Shown: in pieces, positions 34,479 to 43,473 of the stretch
Layout: each line of letters begins with the position of its first letter
Position numbering within the stretch: the first letter of the stretch is position 1
Source: Acidobacteriaceae bacterium
GTDB lineage: Bacteria; Acidobacteriota; Terriglobia; Terriglobales; Acidobacteriaceae
Direction of reading: 5' to 3'
DNA length: 64,000 nucleotides
NCBI GenBank assembly: GCA_035944135.1
Contig: DASZBM010000010.1
Location: forward strand, 372,001 to 436,000
Notes under the pieces: generated by a model
Database searches by the model: none
What the model saw: the letters and a program-made list of their open reading frames with translations, nothing else
Told to the model about the DNA's origin: nothing
Made by a program: the position numbers and the translations under genes

Positions 34479-35672
34479 ATGAACACTCGAGATACTCGTG
34501 AGTTAGCTGAGGCTCTGGCCTCGAACTGGCAGGCCGAAATGCGCGGATGGCACACCTACGGTGCGCTGGCTGACCGCGAGAGCGATCCACACCGCAAAAG
34601 TGTGCTGCGAGGACTCGCCCATGCCGAAAAACACCACGCGGCTCTCTGGGCCAGCCGAATGGAGGCGCTCGGTATTCCCACGCCGGAATACGAAGGCCCT
34701 CCGTCTGGCGATGCGGACTCATTGGCAGCTCGTGTTGGTGGCGATCAACTCGAGCTACGCCGGCTGGAGCTGGACGAGAGCCGCGACATCGCTCGGTACG
34801 GCAAGCAACTTCGCGATTTGGGCGACCAGGAGAGCATTGCGATTCTTGAGGAAGTCATCTCTGACGAGAAGGATCATTATCAGGCGCTCGGCCATCTGAT
34901 CCGTGGCCGGCGACCTGCTCCCCAGGTAACCACTGAAGAGGCGCAGCGGGCGCTGGATGAACTGGTGGCAGCTCGCGATGCTGGTCAGCCGCGCGCCGGA
35001 AGCTGGATTGGAGATGCTATTTACGGTGTGAACGATGGCCTCGGGGCGATCTTCGGGATCGTCTCGGGCGTCTCCGGTGCGACGCTCGGCAACAGCCACT
35101 TCGTCCTGATCGCAGGGCTGGCAGGAATGATTGCCAGTGCGCTTTCAATGGGCTCCGGAGCGTACCTGGCCGCAAAGAGCGAGCGTGAGATCTACGAGGC
35201 GGAGTATGCGAGGGAAGAAGAAGCTGTCACCCTGAACGAAGCCGAAGCTCGCGAACTCCTCACGCTGAGCTACCAGGTGCGTGGGCTGAACCGTGACGAC
35301 GCAGAACGCTTTGTCGAACACATCGCGAGCGACAAGAAGAGGCTGGTTAGCGCGCTCGCGCGTGAGCGGCTTGACACGACGGAAGAGGGCCTGACCAAAC
35401 CTATGGTCTCAGCGGTCTCCGGCGCGTTGTCCACGGCTATAGGTGCATTCATTCCGATTGTGCCGTTTTTCTTTACGTCCGGCTATACGGCCGTGATCAT
35501 CGCCGGAATCGTTTCACTCGCGGCGCATTTTGCCGTGGGCGCTGCCAAGTCCCTGATCACGATACGTTCATGGTGGAGCAGCGGGCTGGAGATGACGCTG
35601 ATTGGGGCGGTGGAGGGTGCGGTCACCTACGGTATAGGCATCGGGCTGGGTCACATCGGTGGTGGATCCTGA
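34479..35672 (+). CDS. mbfA: MbfA-type protein: rubrerythrin-like domain fused to VIT1/CCC1 transporter
   Basis: 397 residues. Residues 1-145 form a ferritin-like four-helix domain with the iron ligands E20, E50-K-H-H53 and E130-K-D-H133. Residues about 174-395 are a VIT1/CCC1 family transporter with five membrane segments (GDAIYGVNDGLGAIFGIVSG, IASALSMGSGAYLAAKSERE). In alpha-proteobacteria MbfA exports iron and protects from iron and peroxide stress; that role is inferred here. No Fur or Irr gene is next to it. The ATG has GGGGATTG upstream. Confidence 0.9.
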   Translation: MNTRDTRELAEALASNWQAEMRGWHTYGALADRESDPHRKSVLRGLAHAEKHHAALWASRMEALGIPTPEYEGPPSGDADSLAARVGGDQLELRRLELDESRDIARYGKQLRDLGDQESIAILEEVISDEKDHYQALGHLIRGRRPAPQVTTEEAQRALDELVAARDAGQPRAGSWIGDAIYGVNDGLGAIFGIVSGVSGATLGNSHFVLIAGLAGMIASALSMGSGAYLAAKSEREIYEAEYAREEEAVTLNEAEARELLTLSYQVRGLNRDDAERFVEHIASDKKRLVSALARERLDTTEEGLTKPMVSAVSGALSTAIGAFIPIVPFFFTSGYTAVIIAGIVSLAAHFAVGAAKSLITIRSWWSSGLEMTLIGAVEGAVTYGIGIGLGHIGGGS

Positions 35673-35790
35673 ACGGAATCGAGCTGCCACGCAGACTCGG
35701 CGTAGAAATGCGCAGGTTTAATGCCGTGTTGTTATGCTGGCGCATGCGGTAATAACTTTCGGACCGCAATTCTCAAGCTAGAGGAAAGCA

Positions 35791-36705
35791 ATGGCCAGGA
35801 TGGCTCCGAAGGAGCTTGCAAAGAAGATTGGTGAAGGGCTGCTGTCTTTCCCGGTGACCCACTTCACTGACGACTTCGCGTTCAATGAAGCTGCCTATCG
35901 TGAGCACATCGAATGGCTGCTGCAGCACGCGCCCGCCGGTCTCTTTGCCGCAGGGGGCACCGGAGAGTTCTTCTCGCTCACATTACCGGAGTTCAGGAGT
36001 GTTGTTGCAGCAGCTGTTCAGCAGACGAGTGGACGTGTTCCCGTAGTCGCGGGCTGCGGATACGGCACCGCTATCGCCAGGCAGTTTGCGCAAGAGGCGG
36101 AGGCAGTTGGCGCGGATGGTCTTTTACTGTTGCCTCCCTATCTCGTGAACAGTGAGCCCGCGGGACTGATAGCCCATGTGGAGGCCGTATGCTCGTCGAC
36201 ACAACTTGGCGTGATCTTCTACAACCGTGACAACGCGATCCTGAACGAGTCTGCGATTGAGCGCCTTTGTGAGCGCTGCCCGAACCTGGTTGGATTCAAA
36301 GACGGCGTTGGAGACATTGAGTTGATGACGCGCATCTACGCGAGGCTCGGCGACCGGTTGACTTATGTTGGTGGACTTCCTACAGCCGAGACTTTTGCAT
36401 TGCCGTATCTCGAGATGGGAGTGACGACGTATTCGTCCGCGATCTTCAATTTCCTGCCTGAGTTTGCGCAATCGTTCTATCAAGCTGTTCGGCGGCGCGA
36501 TCGAGACGAGGTATTCAAGCAGTTGCGCGAGCTCGTTCTTCCGTATATCGAGATCCGCAATCGGCGAAAAGGCTATGCGGTCTCGATTGTGAAGGCAGGC
36601 ATGCGGGCCGTCGGGCGACCCGCCGGCCCAGTGCGGTCGCCGCTTATGGACCTGGATCAAAGCGAGATGAATGCGCTGAGCCGTCTGGTTGCCGGACGAT
36701 CATGA
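35791..36705 (+). CDS. kdgD: 5-dehydro-4-deoxyglucarate dehydratase (KDG dehydratase)
   Basis: 304 residues, DapA/NAL-family barrel: GGTGEF at 55-60, Tyr144 in FYNRDN and Schiff-base Lys170 in VGFKDG. The FYNRDN motif and gene neighbours separate it from dihydrodipicolinate synthase. It converts 5-dehydro-4-deoxy-D-glucarate to 2,5-dioxopentanoate with loss of water and CO2, the common step after GudD and GarD. The ribosome site GAGGAA is 5 bases before the ATG. It is first in a four-gene operon. Confidence 0.93.
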   Translation: MARMAPKELAKKIGEGLLSFPVTHFTDDFAFNEAAYREHIEWLLQHAPAGLFAAGGTGEFFSLTLPEFRSVVAAAVQQTSGRVPVVAGCGYGTAIARQFAQEAEAVGADGLLLLPPYLVNSEPAGLIAHVEAVCSSTQLGVIFYNRDNAILNESAIERLCERCPNLVGFKDGVGDIELMTRIYARLGDRLTYVGGLPTAETFALPYLEMGVTTYSSAIFNFLPEFAQSFYQAVRRRDRDEVFKQLRELVLPYIEIRNRRKGYAVSIVKAGMRAVGRPAGPVRSPLMDLDQSEMNALSRLVAGRS

Positions 36706-36715
36706 GCGCGTTGCG

Positions 36716-38050
36716 ATGACCGCAGGCAAGCAAACGCACGTTCGATATCTGATCATCGCGATGCTGTTTATCGCGAGCAGCTTCAGTTACGGCGACCGTG
36801 TCGCGCTCTCGATTGCGGGCACGTCGATGGAGCGAGAGCTTACGCTGGATCCGGTGAAGCTTGGCTTGCTGCTCTCCGGTTTTGGTTGGGCCTATGTGGC
36901 GGGGCAACTGCCGTCCGGCGGATTGCTGGATCGCTTCGGCTCGAAGCGCATTTACGGGATGAGCATCATCGCCTGGAGCGTTTGTGCATTTCTGACCGGC
37001 TTTGCGGGCTACGTGGTGCCTGCGATGGCCTTCACCACGATCTTCGTGTTGCGGCTTATATCAGGGTTGGCGCAGTCGCCTGTCTTTCCTGGGAACGGTC
37101 GCATCGTCGCAGCCTGGTTTCCCACGGCCGAACGGGGAACCGCATCTGCGATTTTCAATTCGTCACAGTATTTTGCGCTGGTGATGTTCGGTCCGCTGTT
37201 TGGCTGGTTGACGCACAGTCATGGATGGCGAAGCTGCTTCTGGTTCATGGGTGTGTTCGGGTCTGTGCTCGCATTTGTGTGGTGGAAGACCGTATACAAC
37301 GTCAAAGAACATCCGCTGATCTCGTCCGCTGAGATAGAGCACATCGAGAAGGGCGGAGGACTCGCCAACCTCGATCAGCGGAAGGGCAAAGCCAATCCCG
37401 TGACCTGGAATGGAGCGAAGCAACTGCTGAGTCAGAGGATGCTGATTGGCATCTACATGGGCCAGTTCTGCATCACGACGCTGACGTACTTCTTCATCAC
37501 CTGGTTTCCGATCTATCTTGTGCAGGCCCGGCACATGTCCGTTCTACGCGGCGGGTTTGCGGTGGCTCTCCCCGCGCTCTGCGGCTCCGTCGGCGGAGTG
37601 CTCGGCGGCGTATGCTCGGATGGTCTGCTGCGGCACGGATACTCACTGACCTTTGCGCGCAAGGCGCCGATCATTGCAGGCATGCTGCTCTCGATCACGA
37701 TGATCGCTTGTAATTTCACGAACACGCAGAGCCTCGTCATGTTCCTGATGTCAGTTGCATTCTTCGGAAAGGGCTTCGGCGCACTTGGCTGGACGGTCAT
37801 CGCGGACGCATCGCCCAGGGAATTGATTGGGCTGAACGGCGGCATCTTCAATCTGTTCGGCAACACCGCAGGTATAACGACGCCAATCGTCATTGGATGG
37901 TTGGTGAAGAAGACCGGCTCGTTCAACGATGCACTGATCTTTGTCGCTGCGACAGCTCTTCTGGCGATCTTCAGCTACCTTGTTGTGGTCGGTGAGATTA
38001 AGCGAGTCGAGATTCGTCATCCGGCCCCTGCGACAGCCGTTGGAGAATGA
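36716..38050 (+). CDS. gudP: MFS transporter, glucarate/galactarate (GudP/ExuT-type anion:cation symporter)
   Basis: 444 residues from the ATG at 36716; a TTG further up would overlap kdgD. Twelve membrane segments. Family features: YGDRVALSIAGTSMERELTL, QLPSGGLLDRFGSKR in the loop between helices 2 and 3, and the ACS-type helix 4 to 5 region SPVFPGNGRIVAAWFPTAERGTASAIFNSSQYFA (in part). Members carry D-glucarate, galactarate or galactonate with protons. Ten bases after kdgD and three before gudD, so its substrate is well supported by context. Confidence 0.92.
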   Translation: MTAGKQTHVRYLIIAMLFIASSFSYGDRVALSIAGTSMERELTLDPVKLGLLLSGFGWAYVAGQLPSGGLLDRFGSKRIYGMSIIAWSVCAFLTGFAGYVVPAMAFTTIFVLRLISGLAQSPVFPGNGRIVAAWFPTAERGTASAIFNSSQYFALVMFGPLFGWLTHSHGWRSCFWFMGVFGSVLAFVWWKTVYNVKEHPLISSAEIEHIEKGGGLANLDQRKGKANPVTWNGAKQLLSQRMLIGIYMGQFCITTLTYFFITWFPIYLVQARHMSVLRGGFAVALPALCGSVGGVLGGVCSDGLLRHGYSLTFARKAPIIAGMLLSITMIACNFTNTQSLVMFLMSVAFFGKGFGALGWTVIADASPRELIGLNGGIFNLFGNTAGITTPIVIGWLVKKTGSFNDALIFVAATALLAIFSYLVVVGEIKRVEIRHPAPATAVGE

Positions 38051-38053
38051 TTC

Positions 38054-39403
38054 GTGAGCCTGGTTGAAGCAGTAGGAAAGGCGACCCCGGTCGTGACCCA
38101 GATGCGAGTAATTCCCGTCGCCGGTCAAGACAGCATGCTGCTCAATCTGAGCGGAGCTCATGCCCCATTCTTTACGCGAAACGTTGTGCTGCTGAACGAC
38201 AGCGCGGGGAACATGGGCGTCGGAGAGGTTCCTGGTGGCGAGAAGATTCGTCGTGTACTGGAATCCGCTCGTCAGCTTGTGAATGGAAAGCCAATTGCCG
38301 CGTATCAGGCTGTCCTGAATTCAGTCCGAGAACAATTCGCGGGCGAAGATGCTGGCGGGCGCGGGCTGCAAACATTCGATCAGCGGACCGCGATCCATGC
38401 GGTGACGGCGATCGAATCTGCAATGCTGGACCTGCTCGGAAAATTCTTAGGCCTTCCCGTTTGCGACTTGCTCGGAGAAGGGCGGCAACGCTCGAGTGTC
38501 GATGTACTCGGGTATCTGTTTTACATCGGCGACCGCGGCAAGTGCGATTTGCACTACCGCGACGAGAGCGCTGAGAAGGACGAATGGTTTCGACTGCGCA
38601 ATGAGGAGGCGCTGACAAACGAAGCGATCCTCCACCTTGCGGCTGCAGCGCAAGCGCGCTATGGATTTCGCGACTTCAAATTGAAAGGCGGAGTTTTCGA
38701 GAGCGCGCGCGAGATGGAAACTGTCGTTGCACTTGCAGAGCGCTTCCCGAAGGCACGAATCACGCTGGACCCAAACGGCGCATGGTCGCTCGACGAAGCG
38801 ATTCGCCTGTGCAGCGGAAAACAGAATGTCTTGTCCTATGCCGAAGATCCCTGCGGAGCAGAGAACGGCTTCTCAGGCCGAGAGATCATGGCGGAGTTCC
38901 GCTCCGCCACCGGTCTGCCGACGGCAACCAATATGATCGCGACCGATTGGCGTGAGCTCAAGCATGCCGTCCAGCTACATGCAGTGGACATTCCACTCGC
39001 GGATCCACACTTCTGGACGATGCAGGGTTCTGTGCGTGTCGCGCAGCTCTGTGAGGACTGGGGACTGACCTGGGGATCGCATTCCAATAACCACTTCGAT
39101 ATCTCACTTGCCATGTTCACGCATGTCGCCGCGGCCGCGCCGGGCAGAATCACGGCCATCGATACGCATTGGATATGGCAGGATGGGCAGCGTCTTACGA
39201 AAGAGCCGCTGCGAATCGCAGACGGAAGAATTCGCGTGCCGGATCGCCCAGGACTTGGAGTCGAGCTCGATCCCGAGCAGGTAGCGCGCGCTCACACGCT
39301 CTACAATGAGGTAGGATCCGGTGGCCGTGATGACACGCGAGCGATGCAGTTTCTCATCGCAGGCTGGCAGTTCGACAACAAGCGCCCCTGCATGGTTCGG
39401 TAA
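38054..39403 (+). CDS. gudD: Glucarate dehydratase
   Basis: 449 residues, GTG start, enolase superfamily. Catalytic KxK region FKLKGGVF, metal ligand region [18 protein letters not shown], and the catalytic His in [14 protein letters not shown]; the N-terminal [14 protein letters not shown] is a GudD hallmark. It dehydrates D-glucarate (and L-idarate) to 5-dehydro-4-deoxyglucarate, the KdgD substrate. Length is as in E. coli GudD. Confidence 0.95.
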   Translation: MSLVEAVGKATPVVTQMRVIPVAGQDSMLLNLSGAHAPFFTRNVVLLNDSAGNMGVGEVPGGEKIRRVLESARQLVNGKPIAAYQAVLNSVREQFAGEDAGGRGLQTFDQRTAIHAVTAIESAMLDLLGKFLGLPVCDLLGEGRQRSSVDVLGYLFYIGDRGKCDLHYRDESAEKDEWFRLRNEEALTNEAILHLAAAAQARYGFRDFKLKGGVFESAREMETVVALAERFPKARITLDPNGAWSLDEAIRLCSGKQNVLSYAEDPCGAENGFSGREIMAEFRSATGLPTATNMIATDWRELKHAVQLHAVDIPLADPHFWTMQGSVRVAQLCEDWGLTWGSHSNNHFDISLAMFTHVAAAAPGRITAIDTHWIWQDGQRLTKEPLRIADGRIRVPDRPGLGVELDPEQVARAHTLYNEVGSGGRDDTRAMQFLIAGWQFDNKRPCMVR

Positions 39404-39445
39404 GGATCGCGCTGACACTCCGCCGCTCATAGCAAGGATTTCGAG

Positions 39446-40999
39446 ATGTTAAGAGCAGAAGAATCACGTCCGCTGTATGTGCAGGTTCACCCCGACGACA
39501 ACGTTGCCATTGTTGTGAATGAAGGCGGTTTGCCCGCGGGGACGAAGTTCGAGTCGGGCCTGGTACTGACGGAAAACATTCCAGAGGCGCACAAAATCGC
39601 ACTCAGCGATATACATGCAGGCGCGCCAATCGTTCGCTACGGTTCTGTGATCGGGTTCGCTGAGGGAGAGATTTCAAAAGGAAGCTGGGTCCATGAAGAA
39701 AAGATGCGTCTGCCAAGCGCGCCTTCCCTGGACTCTCTCCCACTCGCAACTGCAGTGCCACCGGCATTGCCGCCGCTTGAGGGTTACACCTTCGAGGGCT
39801 TTGTCAACGATGACGGCTCCGTTGGAACAAAGAACATTCTCGGAATCACCACAACGGTGCAGTGCGTGGCCGCAACCGTCGATTACGCCGTGCGGCGAAT
39901 CCGACAGGAGATTCTTCCCCGCTATCCGAACGTGGATGATGTCATCGCGCTCACGCACACCTATGGGTGTGGCATAGCGACCGATGCGCCCAACGCCGAG
40001 ATTCCCATTCGCACATTGCGCAATTTGAGCTTGAATCCAAATCTGGGTGGCGCACCGATGGTGGTGAGCCTTGGTTGCGAGAAGCTGCAGCCGACACGCT
40101 TGATGCCGTCCAGCACACTGCCGATTCTTAACGCGACACCTTATGTGGTGCAGCTCCAGGATGAGAGACACCACAGCTTCGAAGAGATGGTCGCTGCCAT
40201 CATGCAGATGGCTGAGAAGCGCCTGGAGATGCTGAATGGCAGACACCGGACCGTGCGCCCTGCCGCGGACCTGGTGGTCGGCGTGCAGTGTGGAGGGAGC
40301 GACGCTTTCTCTGGTGTGACCGCGAATCCGGCCGTAGGCTACGCTACCGATCTCCTGGTGAGAGCCGGCGCGACAGTGATGTTTTCCGAGGTCACGGAGG
40401 TTCGCGACGCTGTGCACCTTCTCACAGCGCGCGCTGCAACCGAGGACATCGCACGCGACCTGGTTCGCGAAATGGCCTGGTATGACGCTTATCTGAGCAG
40501 CGGCGGCGTTGACCGCAGCGCAAATCCGAGCCCCGGAAACAAACGTGGCGGCCTGACGAATATTGTCGAGAAGACTTTGGGTTCAATTGCCAAAGCAGGC
40601 ACTTCGCCTATAGCGGGCGTCTTCGGCCCCGGCGAGAGGGTGACGAAGAAGGGCCTTATCTTTGCGGCGACGCCTGCAGGCGATTTTGTCTGCGGGACAC
40701 TGCAACTCGCCGCCTCGATGAACATGCATATCTTCACAACGGGGCGGGGAACTCCTTACGGACTCGCAATGGCTCCAGTCATCAAGGTGGCGTCACGGTC
40801 CGCGCTCGCCCAACGCTGGCGCGATCTTATCGACATTGATGCAGGAGCAATCGCCACAGGTAACGCCACCATCGAGCAGGTCGGTTGGCAGATATTCGAG
40901 ATGGTGCTGGACGTCGCGAGCGGCCGCCGGCAAACCTGGGCCGACCACTGGGGCCTGCATAACGACCTCGCTCTGTTCAATCCGACACCACTCACCTAA
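39446..40999 (+). CDS. garD: Galactarate dehydratase
   Basis: 517 residues of the UxaA/GarD family. N-terminal SAF domain (about 8-85: [19 protein letters not shown]), then the large domain with [35 protein letters not shown] and [16 protein letters not shown], typical for GarD rather than altronate dehydratase. It converts galactarate to 5-dehydro-4-deoxyglucarate. An AAGGA site lies before the ATG. The last four bases overlap the end of the convergent fapF-like gene. No dioxopentanoate (ketoglutarate semialdehyde) dehydrogenase gene follows. Confidence 0.93.
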   Translation: MLRAEESRPLYVQVHPDDNVAIVVNEGGLPAGTKFESGLVLTENIPEAHKIALSDIHAGAPIVRYGSVIGFAEGEISKGSWVHEEKMRLPSAPSLDSLPLATAVPPALPPLEGYTFEGFVNDDGSVGTKNILGITTTVQCVAATVDYAVRRIRQEILPRYPNVDDVIALTHTYGCGIATDAPNAEIPIRTLRNLSLNPNLGGAPMVVSLGCEKLQPTRLMPSSTLPILNATPYVVQLQDERHHSFEEMVAAIMQMAEKRLEMLNGRHRTVRPAADLVVGVQCGGSDAFSGVTANPAVGYATDLLVRAGATVMFSEVTEVRDAVHLLTARAATEDIARDLVREMAWYDAYLSSGGVDRSANPSPGNKRGGLTNIVEKTLGSIAKAGTSPIAGVFGPGERVTKKGLIFAATPAGDFVCGTLQLAASMNMHIFTTGRGTPYGLAMAPVIKVASRSALAQRWRDLIDIDAGAIATGNATIEQVGWQIFEMVLDVASGRRQTWADHWGLHNDLALFNPTPLT

Positions 41000-42297
41000 T
41001 GACTCGCAACGTAGGATGGCCTCCATAGCGTCCATCGAATCGGAAGCGAGACTGAAAACTGCAGGTTTGGTGTATCCGGCGTGAGGCCAACGCCCATGCT
41101 CACGTCCATCAGCCGGCCCGGCGCGAACATATACGACGTGCCGATGCGCAGCGAACCTTCCACAAGGTATGACGCCGGCAATGCCTGGCCATTCAGTTTC
41201 GCCTGTCGCGTGAACTGCTGACTCCAGCCGACCGTCATCGACGTTTCCGGGTTCAAAGACAACACCGAACCCAACTGGAACCCGTACGCATCGCCCGGAC
41301 GAATATAACCGACCTCGCTGGTGATGTCCGGATTCGAAGGATCGCTGATGGGAATTGTGTGGTGCGCCGGGAAGTTCTTGGTGTAGGCAAGGCTGCCGAA
41401 AAACACAAGCGGATCATTCGTCTTCGCCGCGGTCAGGGACGCTGTTACACCATTGAACCCGGTTCCCAGCGATGTCTCGGAGCTGGTAAGGTCATACGAA
41501 TTCGTTCCAGTGCTCGACTTGAAATGCAGGCTCGCCAGAAGGTCCGGAACGCTGCCATGTTCGGTTTGGAATTGGTAGGACGCACCTCCCGAGATGTCAC
41601 CGAGTCCAAACTGGCTCTGTGTCGTCTGCGTTTCCGTGGCGTCAACCGTGCGATTCAGAACGTAGCCATAGGGAACATTGACGTCCAATTGCAGCTGCTT
41701 TGTAACGCCGAGTCGCGAAGTGACTGAATTGATCAGGATGTCTCTGCGCAACCGCTCAGAGGTGATATCTCCGACGACAAGAACGGGAAACAATGCGAAC
41801 CCATTAACCGTCACGTGGTCCGAAGAAAGGCTATAGTACGAAGCCGCATCATCAACCTCCATCAGGCCGGGTGGCAATAACAGACCACCACGCACCAGCA
41901 GGGCGCGATCCAGTGCTGCTGACGCGTGTCGCTCTGCCTCGTCGTACGTTGAGTTGCTTATCGTCGTCGAGAGCGAAGTTGTCGGTGCCGGCGCTATCGC
42001 GACGGCCGAGGGAACGGGGCCATGACCGGTCAGCCCGGTATTGTTAACCGCGTTCAGTCGCGACTCGAGCTCCTGCACGCGCTCCAGAAGATTGCGAATG
42101 ATGGCATCGCGCTCGCGCAGGGCCTGCTGAATCTTGACGTCGACGACGTCGGCTTGTGTGTTGCGTACTTGTGTCGAGCGTTCCGCCTGGGCTGCCGGGT
42201 TTACAGGCGCCGGCGCCGCGGTGGCGGACTGCGTTTGTGCGCTGACGCTCGCCGCAAGCAGCAGAACCGTGCCTACTACGAATGGCCGTAGAAACAT
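40996..42297 (-). CDS. fapF: FapF-like outer-membrane barrel with N-terminal coiled coil
   Basis: 433 residues from the ATG at 42297 (GGAGG 5 bases upstream). Signal peptide 1-20, a Pro/Ala linker, a coiled coil at 51-84 ([20 protein letters not shown]), then a beta barrel of the phenol-degradation MetA family type (about 130-433), with alternating strands such as [16 protein letters not shown] and a final strand [12 protein letters not shown]. In Pseudomonas, FapF has this same coiled coil plus barrel layout and exports the amyloid subunits FapB and FapC. It is the last gene of the operon that also encodes the protease and the repeat protein. Another substrate is possible, as related barrels import aromatics. 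Confidence 0.82.
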   Translation of the reverse strand: MFLRPFVVGTVLLLAASVSAQTQSATAAPAPVNPAAQAERSTQVRNTQADVVDVKIQQALRERDAIIRNLLERVQELESRLNAVNNTGLTGHGPVPSAVAIAPAPTTSLSTTISNSTYDEAERHASAALDRALLVRGGLLLPPGLMEVDDAASYYSLSSDHVTVNGFALFPVLVVGDITSERLRRDILINSVTSRLGVTKQLQLDVNVPYGYVLNRTVDATETQTTQSQFGLGDISGGASYQFQTEHGSVPDLLASLHFKSSTGTNSYDLTSSETSLGTGFNGVTASLTAAKTNDPLVFFGSLAYTKNFPAHHTIPISDPSNPDITSEVGYIRPGDAYGFQLGSVLSLNPETSMTVGWSQQFTRQAKLNGQALPASYLVEGSLRIGTSYMFAPGRLMDVSMGVGLTPDTPNLQFSVSLPIRWTLWRPSYVASH

Positions 42298-42310
42298 ATA
42301 GCCCTCCCCG

Positions 42311-42994
42311 TTAATACAAGCCATTGGTAGGCGTCGACACCCCAAGTGTCCGCGTAATGAAGGTCTCGTCAGGAATCAGCTTTGCCGAGGAGCTGATTTG
42401 CTTTGCGACCTGCATTCGCTCATCCGGAGGGTGAACGATAAAGACAACGCCGTTCTTCCACAGTTTCTGGAAGCGGTCTGCCTTCATCGTGACGTTGCCA
42501 AAGCCAGGATCAGCAAGAAATACTCTCCCCTGAATGATGCCGTTGACAACAACAAAATGATCGAAGCCCTTCAGGCGGATCGGTACGATGACTGCCGTCT
42601 TTTGGCTGGCTAGTTCGTCCATGGACATGTCGCTGAAGCCTTCAGCCGTGTATCCGCGCGCTTGCGCAAAATGCTTCATGTCCAAAAGAGAAAACCCGTG
42701 CCTCGCACGGACAAGGGCAGGGTCGGTTCGATGCAACATCCACACGACGATGTCGGTCTCAGGTGTGACGTCTCTGAATTGATACGTGAGGAGCGTGCTT
42801 AGTGCGGCAGCGCCGCAGCTTATGTCCCACCGTTGCCGTGTAACTCCCTCGTTGCGGATGTCCTTCAACGAGGCGACAGGCTTCCCCCACCCCGCGTCCT
42901 CCCCTGGTGCAGGCTTGTTCAGAGCCTGCGCCAGGGTGACGACGGACGATGCGCTCAGCAGTACTACTGCGATCCCGATCCTGAATGAGGTCAT
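42311..42994 (-). CDS. fapD: FapD-like C39-family cysteine protease
   Basis: 227 residues. Signal peptide about 1-24, then a papain-like C39 peptidase domain: Cys in RQRWDISCGAAALSTLL, His in GFDHFVVVNGI, Asp in FLADPGFGN, giving the full catalytic triad. Pseudomonas FapD is a C39-like periplasmic protease needed for Fap fibre export. The start overlaps the stop of the small amyloid-like gene by one base (TAATG), and 13 bases separate its stop from fapF. The substrate may be one of the operon's two secreted proteins, but that is inference. Confidence 0.85.
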   Translation of the reverse strand: MTSFRIGIAVVLLSASSVVTLAQALNKPAPGEDAGWGKPVASLKDIRNEGVTRQRWDISCGAAALSTLLTYQFRDVTPETDIVVWMLHRTDPALVRARHGFSLLDMKHFAQARGYTAEGFSDMSMDELASQKTAVIVPIRLKGFDHFVVVNGIIQGRVFLADPGFGNVTMKADRFQKLWKNGVVFIVHPPDERMQVAKQISSSAKLIPDETFITRTLGVSTPTNGLY

Positions 42995-43401
42995 TAATGC
43001 GATTTCCCGCTGAGGTTGGCCTGCGTGATGGTTCCAACAGTTGAGTTGATGTTTACGTTGAGGTTCAACAGTACGTTGATAGCGGAGTTCACAGCATTGA
43101 TGTTGATCAGCGAGCTCATGTTCTGCTGTGCGTTTCCACTAAGGTTGATCGACCCCACAGTTGTGTTGGTCGTCGTGCTGTTCGGTGCTTGAACCACAAG
43201 CGATCCAATACCTGAGACAAGGCCGTTTGCTGTGGGCACCTCGCCCGAAAAATTAATGACGTTGCCCGGACTGACGCTTGTCGTCACTCCGGCCGCCGTC
43301 ACCCGGTCAAGCATGCTGTCGTCGAGTGCCTTCTTCCTCGACTGCGACACACTTGTCTGTGTCGCCAGCAAAAGACCGATGACCAAAAGAGTGCGGTACA
43401 T
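42994..43401 (-). CDS. Small secreted amyloid-like protein (FapA/FapB/FapE position)
   Basis: 135 residues. Signal peptide about 1-20 (YRTLLVIGLLLATQTSVSQS), then the motif ALDDSMLDRVTAAG, then a Thr/Asn/Val/Ile-rich beta-prone region ending SLININAVNSAINVLLNLNV and GTITQANLSG. Both the D-M-V-T-A-(x)-G motif and the final VN.I/TQAN pattern also occur in the large repeat protein encoded upstream, so the two probably co-assemble or one nucleates the other. GAGGAG lies before the ATG. By order it could be a FapA-, FapB- or FapE-like subunit; sequence identity to those is too low to choose by eye. Confidence 0.72.
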   Translation of the reverse strand: MYRTLLVIGLLLATQTSVSQSRKKALDDSMLDRVTAAGVTTSVSPGNVINFSGEVPTANGLVSGIGSLVVQAPNSTTTNTTVGSINLSGNAQQNMSSLININAVNSAINVLLNLNVNINSTVGTITQANLSGKSH

Positions 43402-43439
43402 GATTACTCTCCTCGCGAGCAGTTACGCCGCGCGGCGGA

Positions 43440-43459
43440 GCCACCCCAAAGAGGGTGGC
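43440..43459 (-). other. Intercistronic hairpin within the amyloid operon
   Basis: Arms GCCACCC (43440-43446) and GGGTGGC (43453-43459), loop CAAAGA, just after the stop of the repeat protein gene. No T-run follows, so it may be a stability element or a weak attenuator that lowers expression of downstream genes relative to the first. Confidence 0.5.
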
Positions 43460-43473
43460 CCCGTCCGTGGTCA

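Noticed and set aside
33785-34501. 238-codon plus-strand frame after tRNA-Val
   Set aside because: It mixes antisense of the GH3 remnant with part of the GH38-like remnant; read as one protein it makes no sense.
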